From NCBI GenBank assembly GCA_021817755.1, contig JAKAGC010000209.1:1-6905 (forward strand): a stretch of 6,905 bases of DNA, in the 5' to 3' direction. The position numbers and the translations under genes were made by a program. Positions 1 to 6,039 of the stretch are shown here, piece after piece. The notes below the pieces were generated by a model. The model worked only from the letters and a program-made list of their open reading frames with translations, was not told where the DNA came from and searched no databases. The stretch comes from Acidobacteriota bacterium (GTDB taxonomy: Bacteria > Acidobacteriota > Aminicenantia > UBA2199). How positions within the stretch are numbered: position 1 is the first letter of the stretch; each line of letters opens with the position of its first letter.

Positions 1-150
1 ACCTGTATTGGTTTCAGGCAATTGAACATCGATTCCCTTTTGAGCTACTGGAGTAATCACCATAAAAATGATTAACAGCACCAACAAAATGTCACACAAT
101 GGCACGACATTTGGATCAGACTTTTGGGAAGTACCTACGTCAACACTCAT
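1..150 (-). CDS. exbD: ExbD/TolR-family biopolymer transport protein, N-terminal part (cut by window edge)
   Basis: Only the first 50 codons are inside the window; the gene continues beyond position 1. ExbD/TolR proteins are single-pass inner-membrane subunits that, with ExbB/TolQ-type partners, use the proton-motive force to energise TonB-dependent uptake or the Tol envelope system. Visible here are a short polar cytoplasmic start (residues 1-13), the family hallmark around NVVPLCDILLVLLIIFMVITP (residues 14-34, written here only as the hallmark) and then the start of the periplasmic part, QKGIDVQLPET. D20, at the start of the membrane helix, matches the conserved proton-path aspartate; the neighbouring C19 is less usual. 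The ATG at 148-150 is supported by an AGGAGG ribosome binding site just upstream. The gene is divergent from the efflux operon and has no ExbB/TolQ gene upstream of it, so any partner must lie to the left or elsewhere. Whether it is strictly ExbD or TolR cannot be decided from 50 residues. Confidence 0.9.
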   Translation of the reverse strand, partial: MSVDVGTSQKSDPNVVPLCDILLVLLIIFMVITPVAQKGIDVQLPETNTG

Positions 151-154
151 TAGA

Positions 155-160
155 CCTCCT
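155..160 (-). promoter_or_regulatory. Shine-Dalgarno of the leftward exbD-like gene
   Basis: On the minus strand AGGAGG is followed by a 4-nt spacer (TCTA) and the ATG at 150. It is a perfect anti-16S match, if slightly close to the start codon. It fixes the start of the ExbD-like protein. Confidence 0.8.
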
Positions 161-168
161 AGCCTTTA

Positions 169-197
169 TTTTTATCAAATATATCAAGAATTGTCAA
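169..197 (-). promoter_or_regulatory. Putative sigma-70-type promoter for the exbD-like gene
   Basis: The minus strand has a perfect -35 box TTGACA (192-197), a 17-nt spacer and a weaker -10 box TAAAAA (169-174, four of six consensus bases). Transcription would begin near 162, leaving only about a dozen leader bases before the ATG. The -35 match and spacing are good, but the -10 is mediocre in an AT-rich region, so chance is possible. Confidence 0.4.
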
Positions 198-288
198 GAC
201 TCTTTTGAAAAAAAATCCCGTCTACTTCTCTAAATGCAACTAAATAGACCTTCCCGGGACATTAACTTTTAATAAAAAAATTTCTTAG

Positions 289-317
289 TTGACAAAATTT
301 ATAAAAAATATTATTAT
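289..317 (+). promoter_or_regulatory. Sigma-70-type promoter of the tetR-efflux operon
   Basis: A perfect -35 TTGACA (289-294), an exact 17-nt spacer and a -10 TATTAT (312-317, five of six consensus bases) form a near-consensus promoter. The predicted transcription start is near 324, giving a leader of about 45 nt before the tetR ATG at 370. The palindromic operator starts at the base right after the -10 box and covers the start site. This is what one expects of a strong promoter kept off by a repressor. No other promoter-like site is evident between the seven genes, which are packed without gaps. Confidence 0.75.
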
Positions 318-359
318 TTAACCATCTGGTTAAACCGAATGGTTAAACCAGATAGTTAA
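318..359 (+). promoter_or_regulatory. Palindromic operator, probable TetR-family binding site
   Basis: The 42 bp form a near-perfect inverted repeat centred between 338 and 339. The left arm reads TTAACCATCTGGTTAAACC and the right arm is its complement with only a few mismatches. Inside it the unit AACC-N4-RGTT occurs three times, at 320-331, 333-344 and 346-357, with an exact 13-bp period. The 10-mer TGGTTAAACC is repeated directly at 327-336 and 340-349. Each unit is itself a small dyad, so the region could hold two or more repressor dimers. It overlaps the predicted transcription start and ends 10 bp before the tetR start codon. Binding by the adjacent TetR-family protein, giving autorepression, is inferred from position and symmetry. 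Confidence 0.8.
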
Positions 360-369
360 CGAGCAAAAT

Positions 370-1020
370 ATGACAAAAAGCAAAACAGAAATTATCGAAA
401 AGGATGTTCAAGAGCGTATTTTTAATGCTGCATTAAAAGAGTTTTCTATCTATGGACTATGCGGTGCCCGTATCGAGCGTATCTCTAAAGCTGCCAAAAT
501 TAATAAAGCTATGATATTTTATTATTTCAGCTCAAAAGAAAATCTCTACAAAATGGTGGTTAAGAGTGTTTTTAATCAATTTGCACCTGGGATTATTCAA
601 CATCTATCCACTGACCCATCACCGGAAGAATTTATTGAAAAAATGACCCGTCATTATGTCAGAATTATTGCGAGTAAACCAGAATTTATTAGGATGATCG
701 CATTAGAGCTTATACAAAACCCTGAAAATATTACTTCAACTGTAAAGGGAGTTTTTTCAGAAATTGGAAATAATACAGGTCCTGCCCAAATTAAGAAATT
801 ACATGCACGTTGGGTATCTGAAAATAAGATTTCAGAGCCAGATCCAGTACAATTTATGTTGAATATCGCTTCTCTTGCACTTCTCTCTTTCATTGGAAGG
901 CCTTTTATAGAAGCTTTATTCAAATCGGACACCGAAAATATTACAACATCCCATGAGGAGTTCATGGAAATGCGAATTAAAAGTGTTATTAATATACTCA
1001 AGCGAGGAATGTTATCATGA
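370..1020 (+). CDS. TetR/AcrR-family transcriptional repressor of the efflux operon
   Basis: A 216-residue protein, the usual TetR-family length. The N-terminal DNA-binding domain spans about residues 14-60. It has the family pattern ERIFNAALKEFSIYG (15-29), then the helix-turn-helix at about 34-53, ending in the typical recognition-helix segment MIFYYFSSKENLY (48-60). Residues from about 65 on are a mostly helical ligand-binding and dimerisation domain, whose ligand cannot be predicted. The ATG at 370 has only a weak GAG (361-363) as ribosome binding site, which would keep repressor levels low. It is the first gene of the operon, directly behind the palindromic operator, and its stop codon overlaps the start of the channel gene by 4 bp. 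The order TetR then HlyD/ABC/ABC-2 resembles E. coli cecR (ybiH) with ybhGFSR. Autoregulation and control of the whole operon are inferences from that layout. Confidence 0.93.
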   Translation: MTKSKTEIIEKDVQERIFNAALKEFSIYGLCGARIERISKAAKINKAMIFYYFSSKENLYKMVVKSVFNQFAPGIIQHLSTDPSPEEFIEKMTRHYVRIIASKPEFIRMIALELIQNPENITSTVKGVFSEIGNNTGPAQIKKLHARWVSENKISEPDPVQFMLNIASLALLSFIGRPFIEALFKSDTENITTSHEEFMEMRIKSVINILKRGMLS

Positions 1021-2369
1021 GTCTTACAAAAAAAACTACTTATTTTATCTCTTTCCTTGTTTTCTTTTTCAGTATATTGGTTTTAATTGTTAGTGCCGAA
1101 TCAAGTCCTACAAGCGATGTAATATCATTACAAAACGCAATTGAACTTGGGATCCGACAGGACAATCAGTATAAAAATCAAATACTGGAATTGGAAATTA
1201 ACCGTCTAAACCAGGAAAAAGCCCAAATGAAAAAGTTATTTTCCATTGATTTCAGTGGTTCATATCTTTATAAATCTGAACGGATGGTAGCGGAATTACC
1301 TTTCTCAATACCAGTAGCGGGAGGAGGTTCACAACCAGTCAAGATAAACGCTGGGACGCTTCACAATTTCGATTTTAAAACATCTCTTAGCCAGCCGATA
1401 TATACTGGAAATATTCTTTCAAATTCTTTGAAATTGGAAATAGAAAAAGAAGCACTTGAAAAATATAAAAGAACATTGATTGAAATAGAATTGAGAGGAC
1501 GTATCAAAGCCTCATATTTTACATTAAGACTTCTTGAAAACAAAAAGAAATCGGTACAATTATTATTGGATAACCTGAAACTTCACCTTGATAAAATCAC
1601 TGAATTATATAAGGAAGAATTGACACGCAAAAGTGATCTATTGGAAACTGAAATTAAAATAAATGAAACAAAGATAAACATAGCGGATATCGAGCGATCA
1701 ATCGCTGAGGAAAAAGTCGCATTTAAACGATTATCCACTGTCGAATTTGACAATGTAGAGAAGAATTACGATGAGATGGTTGGTACCCCTGAAGAATCGA
1801 TGATGATTTATAAATTAAATCATCCGGCATTGAAAACGTTAGAACAGAACCTGCAAATCCTAACTTTAAAAAGAAAAATTACTACTGGAAATTACCTTCC
1901 TCAGGTTGGTGGATTTGCTGAGCTTCACTATGGAAAGCCGGGATTGAATTTTTTCAAAAATCAGTGGTCTCTGTACTTTCAGGGAGGGATTTCAGTAAAT
2001 TTAAAAATCTTTGATTGGAATCAATTAAAAAAAGAAAAATCGATTATCGATGCCTCTACGTCACAATTGGAGAACAAAAAAGAGGATTTGCTTTTGGATA
2101 TGCAAAAGAATATCGATCAATTGTATATAAAAAAAGGTACTATTGAAAAGCAATTTCTTGACTTGGACCGGATGATCGAATTGGCCTCGGAAGATGTCTC
2201 GCTTAAATCTGAATTATATAAGGAGCATCAGGTTTCAAATGTCGATTATCTATCTTCCTTAATTTCATATGAACGTTATATTTCGTTGAAAAATGAACGG
2301 TTGGTAGAATACCAACTGGTAAAATTAAATATAAATACCTTAATCGGTCGAAATGGAGAAGAGAAATGA
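1017..2369 (+). CDS. TolC-family outer-membrane efflux channel
   Basis: A 450-residue outer-membrane factor that, as a trimer, would form the exit duct of the pump. A Sec signal peptide is clear: K5 K6, a hydrophobic stretch from about 9 to 25, and a probable cut after VSA at residue 27. There is no lipobox cysteine. The mature protein shows the two-fold internal repeat of the family. Each half has a strand region (SLSQPIYTGN near residue 125; ISVNLKIFDWN near 325-335) and long charged helices. Equivalent helix segments, ELYKE, occur at 196-200 and 399-403. Length fits the family (about 430-490). The start ATG overlaps the tetR stop (ATGA, 1017-1020) and has GAGGA at 1004-1008 with an 8-nt spacer. 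Its stop overlaps the next start in the same way. Having a channel gene inside the operon suggests a dedicated exit rather than a shared TolC. Confidence 0.93.
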   Translation: MSLTKKTTYFISFLVFFFSILVLIVSAESSPTSDVISLQNAIELGIRQDNQYKNQILELEINRLNQEKAQMKKLFSIDFSGSYLYKSERMVAELPFSIPVAGGGSQPVKINAGTLHNFDFKTSLSQPIYTGNILSNSLKLEIEKEALEKYKRTLIEIELRGRIKASYFTLRLLENKKKSVQLLLDNLKLHLDKITELYKEELTRKSDLLETEIKINETKINIADIERSIAEEKVAFKRLSTVEFDNVEKNYDEMVGTPEESMMIYKLNHPALKTLEQNLQILTLKRKITTGNYLPQVGGFAELHYGKPGLNFFKNQWSLYFQGGISVNLKIFDWNQLKKEKSIIDASTSQLENKKEDLLLDMQKNIDQLYIKKGTIEKQFLDLDRMIELASEDVSLKSELYKEHQVSNVDYLSSLISYERYISLKNERLVEYQLVKLNINTLIGRNGEEK

Positions 2370-3268
2370 AACAAAATAGAAAATACTTCCCCGCAATAAT
2401 CCTTATATGGATTATAATACTATTTTTTTCCGGTTGTTCTAATCAGGAGCAAACCGAAATTCAAGTCCCGGGAGTTGTGGATGGTGATATCGTCACTGTA
2501 AAATCGCTTGTATCCGGTACAATTACTGAACTGGATACTGCGGAAGGTGACCGGGTTGACAAAGATAAACTAATGGCAAAGGTCGACTCTGAAAAAGTAG
2601 AAAACCAGGTAAATGAACTTGAAATCAATTCACGGAGTATCGATATCGATACGGAAAAATTGTCAAAGAAACTGCAATTGGTGAATTCCGAAGTTCTTTA
2701 TTACAAGAAACAGGTTGAACGGTTTCGAAGGTTAACAGCCAAAAATGCAATTCCAGGTGAAAATCTCGAAGCAATGGAATTAAAATTACAACAATCGGAA
2801 ACCAGCCGGTATGATATTAACAGATCTCTCGACGGGTTAAAGGTACAGCAAGAAAACATTCGAAATAAACAAGCCTATTTGCAATTGGTTTTGAAAGATC
2901 ATTCCATTTTATCTCCAGTGAACGGGGTGATATTGGAAAAATTTATTTCGGATGGTGAACAAGTAGTTCCTGGAACAGCAATAGTTGATATCCTTGATTT
3001 AGCAAGTCTTCATATTGAAATCTTTATAGAAGAAAATGAAATGGGTCGTCTTAAATTAAACCAGGAAGCCCAAATTAAAGTTGATGGTTTAAAAGGAAAG
3101 GAATTAACCGGAACAATCTCATATTTTGGTAAGAAAGCCGAATTCTCGCCTAAATATATCATTTCGGAAAAAGAACGTAAAGCATTGCTTTATGAAGTAA
3201 AAATAAAGGTCCAGGATCCCGATGGTTTACTTAAAATCGGTATGCCGGTTACGGTTATTATAAAATGA
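2366..3268 (+). CDS. HlyD/YbhG-type periplasmic adaptor, predicted lipoprotein
   Basis: A 300-residue membrane fusion protein that would connect the ABC permeases to the TolC-like channel. The N-terminus is a type II signal: K2 R5 K6, a hydrophobic run 8-21 and the lipobox FSGC with the cysteine at 24 followed by Ser. Next come the first half of a lipoyl/biotinyl-like domain (about 38-75, with GTITELDTAEGDRVDKDKL), a coiled-coil hairpin (about 76-177), the second lipoyl half (about 179-212, SPVNGVILEKFISDGEQV) and a beta-barrel region to the end. At the hairpin tip R119 and L123 fit the R-x3-L-x6-S motif that contacts TolC channels, but the serine position is proline (P130). ATG 2366 overlaps the channel stop (ATGA) and is preceded by GGAG at 2355-2358. 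The closest well-known relative by gene order is E. coli YbhG. Adaptor function is secure; the substrate is unknown. Confidence 0.92.
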   Translation: MKQNRKYFPAIILIWIIILFFSGCSNQEQTEIQVPGVVDGDIVTVKSLVSGTITELDTAEGDRVDKDKLMAKVDSEKVENQVNELEINSRSIDIDTEKLSKKLQLVNSEVLYYKKQVERFRRLTAKNAIPGENLEAMELKLQQSETSRYDINRSLDGLKVQQENIRNKQAYLQLVLKDHSILSPVNGVILEKFISDGEQVVPGTAIVDILDLASLHIEIFIEENEMGRLKLNQEAQIKVDGLKGKELTGTISYFGKKAEFSPKYIISEKERKALLYEVKIKVQDPDGLLKIGMPVTVIIK

Positions 3269-4170
3269 TCAAGCTGGATCATATTTCAAAGCGTTTTGGC
3301 GATATAGCCGCGCTGGGTGATGTATCCTTTGAAATCCCGGCCTCCCAAATCACCATTGTCGCCGGTGCCGACGGCGCAGGGAAATCCACCCTTTTTAAAA
3401 TCATGGTGGGTCTGGTCAAAAAAGACAGCGGCCAGATTTATTTTAAAGGCCGGGATATCGGCTCCGATTTTTCACAAATTACTGCTCATACCGGTTACAT
3501 GCCAGAGCGGTTTTCACTTTATCCGGATTTAAGCGTTGAAGAAAATCTCAACTTCTATGCAGATATCCGACATGTCCCACATAAACAAAGAGAGGAACGC
3601 AAACACCAATTACTTGAAAAAACAGGAATGCTTCCTTTTAAAAAGCGACGCGCAGGTGCATTATCCGGGGGCATGAAACAGAAATTATCATTATCTTCTA
3701 TCCTTCTTTCGGCTCCTGAATTTATCATTCTGGATGAACCAACTACCGGGGTAGATCCTCTTTCGCGTTTGGAATTCTTCAACATCATAGAAGATCTTAA
3801 GAAAGAAGGAAAAACCATTGCCATTTCGACACCTTACCTTGATGAAGCGGAACGAGGAGATTATATCGTTTTTTTAAAAGATGGGCATGTTTTTAAAAGG
3901 GATTCTATCGAAAATTTAAGGCAACAATTCCCTGCGAAATTATTTCGGATTCTCCCGGATGGAAATATCTTCGATATTATGGAAAGTGTTAAAAAGAATT
4001 CACAACTAAGCGAAAGCCTTTATATTCGTGGGAAATATATAAAATACCTTCAATCCGGACAAGAAAGCTTACTCAATCTAATTCCCCATCGCGAAGTAGA
4101 AGAAGAAAAACCGAAATTGGAGGATATGTATATTTATTACGAGCGCCTTGCAAAAAAACAGAGGACATAA
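3265..4170 (+). CDS. ABC transporter ATP-binding protein 1 (equivalent to the N-terminal half of YbhF)
   Basis: A 301-residue nucleotide-binding subunit of an ABC-2 exporter. Motifs in order: Walker A GADGAGKST (34-42), Q-loop position YMPERF where Glu81 replaces the usual Gln, canonical signature LSGGM (133-137), Walker B FIILDEP (153-159) with catalytic Glu158, D-loop GVDP (162-165), and an H-loop reading STPYLDEAE with Pro190 where the switch His is expected. Residues from about 215 form the extra C-terminal domain common in drug-type ABC-2 ATPases, ending LEDMYIYY. The atypical Walker A (Asp instead of Asn) resembles what I recall for the first ATPase half of E. coli YbhF. The start overlaps the adaptor stop (ATGA) with no clear Shine-Dalgarno, so translation is probably coupled. 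Bases 3301-3420 are much richer in G+C than the surroundings (64 of 120). It probably pairs with ATPase 2 as a heterodimer. Confidence 0.94.
   Translation: MIKLDHISKRFGDIAALGDVSFEIPASQITIVAGADGAGKSTLFKIMVGLVKKDSGQIYFKGRDIGSDFSQITAHTGYMPERFSLYPDLSVEENLNFYADIRHVPHKQREERKHQLLEKTGMLPFKKRRAGALSGGMKQKLSLSSILLSAPEFIILDEPTTGVDPLSRLEFFNIIEDLKKEGKTIAISTPYLDEAERGDYIVFLKDGHVFKRDSIENLRQQFPAKLFRILPDGNIFDIMESVKKNSQLSESLYIRGKYIKYLQSGQESLLNLIPHREVEEEKPKLEDMYIYYERLAKKQRT
4160..4165 (+). promoter_or_regulatory. Ribosome binding site that sets the start of ATPase 2
   Basis: AGAGGA lies 6 nt before the ATG at 4172, inside the last codons of ATPase 1. It favours this ATG over the in-frame TTG at 4148, which has no such site and would add eight residues before the conserved fold. 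Confidence 0.7.
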
Positions 4171-4171
4171 C

Positions 4172-4924
4172 ATGACCGAAAATATTATTCAGGTTAAGAA
4201 TCTCACCAAGCAATTCGGACATTTTACAGCAGTAAATGGTATAAATTTTAATATAAAGAAAGGCGAGATACTGGGATTCCTAGGGCCAAATGGGGCAGGT
4301 AAAACCACTACGATAAAAATGATTAATGGATTGTTAAAAATATCTTCGGGGCAGATTTTAATCAAAGATATGGATTCTGAAAAATATAGGAAGCAATTAA
4401 AACAAATCATGGGTTATATGTCCCAGAAATTTTCCCTCTATCCTCTCCTGAGTTCCTTTGAAAATATTGAATTTTTTGGTGGCATTTCAGGACTCTCCCG
4501 AAAAGTAATAAAAGAAAAACAGGAGGAGATTAAAGCTTTAATCGATACTGCCATCCTTATGCAAAAAACTTCCGATATTCCACCGGGTATTCGCCAGAAA
4601 GTTTCTTTATTCGTTTGTTTGCTAACTGATCCTGAAATAATATTCCTTGATGAACCCACTTCCGGTGTCGACCCAGAAGTAAGACGAGATTTTTGGTTTG
4701 AGATTTATCATTTAAAAAAAATGGGAAAAACCATTCTCGTCAGTACACATAACCTTGATGAAGTTGAATACGCTGATCGAATGCTGATTATTCACCGTGG
4801 AAATCTCTTGATGGAAGGCGAACCGGACCGGTTACTGAAGGAATATGGCAAAAATTCAATTGATGACTTGTTCAAGGAAGCCATCCTGAGTGAAGATAAA
4901 CAACATTCGGAGGTTACTCGATGA
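4172..4924 (+). CDS. ABC transporter ATP-binding protein 2 (equivalent to the C-terminal half of YbhF)
   Basis: A 250-residue ATPase subunit starting MTENIIQVKNLTKQFG. Motifs: Walker A GPNGAGKTT (38-46), Q-loop YMSQKF with Gln85, Walker B IIFLDEP (156-162) with Glu161, D-loop GVDP (165-168), and H-loop STHNLDE with His193. The signature is degenerate: IPPGIRQK (136-143) stands where LSGGxxQ is expected, so the serine and first glycine are lost while the second glycine (139) and Gln142 remain. The second half of YbhF-type double ATPases has, as I recall, a similar loss. It lacks the long C-terminal domain of ATPase 1. The stop of ATPase 1 (4168-4170) is 1 nt before this ATG and the genes are in different frames, so this is a true split and not one premature stop. 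Its stop overlaps the first permease start (ATGA). Confidence 0.94.
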   Translation: MTENIIQVKNLTKQFGHFTAVNGINFNIKKGEILGFLGPNGAGKTTTIKMINGLLKISSGQILIKDMDSEKYRKQLKQIMGYMSQKFSLYPLLSSFENIEFFGGISGLSRKVIKEKQEEIKALIDTAILMQKTSDIPPGIRQKVSLFVCLLTDPEIIFLDEPTSGVDPEVRRDFWFEIYHLKKMGKTILVSTHNLDEVEYADRMLIIHRGNLLMEGEPDRLLKEYGKNSIDDLFKEAILSEDKQHSEVTR

Positions 4925-6039
4925 AGCGCCTAAAAGCCGTTATAATAAAAGAATTCGCTCATATATTGAGAGATCCTACCAGTTTAGTAATCGTTTTTTT
5001 GATGCCATTAGTTATGATGTTTATCTTTGGATATTCTATCAATTATGACCTTGAAAAAATAGAAACCGGAATTATTGATTTCTCGGGTGGCGATTATTCG
5101 GGTCAATTGATCAAAGCATTTTCAAACAACCGATATTTCCAGGTACAGGATCTCGGAGCTCGATTTCATGATCCCGTAGCAGAGGGAGAAAAACTTCTTA
5201 GAAAAGGCGAATTAAAAGAAATAATTATTATTCCTTCCGATTTCACGCAAAAATTAAGAAAAAGCTTAAATACACAGGTTGGAATTGTCATTGACGGCAG
5301 TGATTCTAATGTATGTAACCTGATTTACCAATACAATGAATCCATTATTCTCGAATTTATTACACGTATGCAACCTCTTGAAAAACTGATTAGTGTCAAT
5401 ACTAAAATATTATTCAATCCCCAGATGAAAAGTTCCACATTTTTTATTCCTGGATTAGTAGCGATTTTATTGATGATGATATCCGGTATTTTGACATCTG
5501 TTAGCGTCACTCGAGAGAAAGAATCGGGATCCATCGATCTTATTTTTATTTCCCCTTTAAAATCTATTGAGATTATTATTGGGAAAACCATTCCTTATAT
5601 TTCCGTTGCATTAATAGCAGGAATTTTTATTTTGGTATTTGCTCGTTTCTGGTTTGGGATACCGATACAAGGTAGTTTATTGGTGCTACTAATATTTTCA
5701 TTATTATACATTATTAGTGGATTGTCATTAGGGATATTGATTTCCACGATTTCAACCTCACAAAAAACAGCTATGCTCGGTGCATTGCTAAGTACATTAC
5801 TGCCCTCCATTATGCTATCCGGATTTATTTTCCCACTTGATTCTCTAGCTCCCGTACTTCAGTGGATATCACATATCGTTCCTGCCAGGTATTACCTTAA
5901 AATCATCCGTGGGATCGTTGTAAAAGGTGCCAGCTTACACCATTTTCTTTTTGAAGGTATGGCACTAGTTATCTTTGCAACTGTTTTGTTGACTCTTGCA
6001 GCTATAAAATTTAATAATAACAGGAAGCAAGCAAAATGA
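4921..6039 (+). CDS. ABC-2 type permease 1 (YbhS/YbhR-like)
   Basis: A 372-residue membrane subunit, matching the full length of E. coli YbhS and YbhR (about 370). An amphipathic start (KAVIIKEFAHILRDP) leads into a membrane helix at about 20-38. A large extracytoplasmic domain (about 41-170) follows, with DGSDSN at 125-130 and NPQMK at 166-170. Five further helices lie near 173-195, 222-242, 252-275, 284-304 and 343-362. Family motifs are TREKESG (197-203, the cytoplasmic coupling segment after helix 2), LSGFIFPL (299-306), PARYY (321-325) and IIRGI (328-332). The start is well supported by GGAGG at 4909-4913 with a 7-nt spacer and by the ATGA overlap with ATPase 2. It would pair with permease 2 to make the translocation path used by the two ATPases. 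Export of a small hydrophobic or cationic compound is the family norm, but the substrate is not known. Confidence 0.94.
   Translation: MKRLKAVIIKEFAHILRDPTSLVIVFLMPLVMMFIFGYSINYDLEKIETGIIDFSGGDYSGQLIKAFSNNRYFQVQDLGARFHDPVAEGEKLLRKGELKEIIIIPSDFTQKLRKSLNTQVGIVIDGSDSNVCNLIYQYNESIILEFITRMQPLEKLISVNTKILFNPQMKSSTFFIPGLVAILLMMISGILTSVSVTREKESGSIDLIFISPLKSIEIIIGKTIPYISVALIAGIFILVFARFWFGIPIQGSLLVLLIFSLLYIISGLSLGILISTISTSQKTAMLGALLSTLLPSIMLSGFIFPLDSLAPVLQWISHIVPARYYLKIIRGIVVKGASLHHFLFEGMALVIFATVLLTLAAIKFNNNRKQAK

Noticed and set aside
252..259. Perfect 8-bp palindrome TCCCGGGA
   Set aside because: Too short and isolated to call an operator; no related copies are seen nearby.
654..1001. Minus-strand open frame of 115 codons inside the tetR gene
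   Set aside because: It lies wholly antisense to a confident TetR gene, shows no recognisable domain and has no supporting start context. Other antisense frames at 1361-1543, 3555-3824, 4189-4410, 4438-4659, 5325-5591, 5595-5810 and 6051-6359 were dropped for the same reason.
3317..3532. Plus-strand 71-codon frame inside ATPase 1
   Set aside because: It is an out-of-frame reading of the G+C-rich Walker A region, where stop codons are rarer; the ATPase frame is the real one.
4148..4171. In-frame TTG start for ATPase 2 giving 258 residues
   Set aside because: The extra eight residues (MQKNRGHN) add nothing to the fold, the TTG lacks a ribosome binding site, and the ATG at 4172 has AGAGGA 6 nt upstream.
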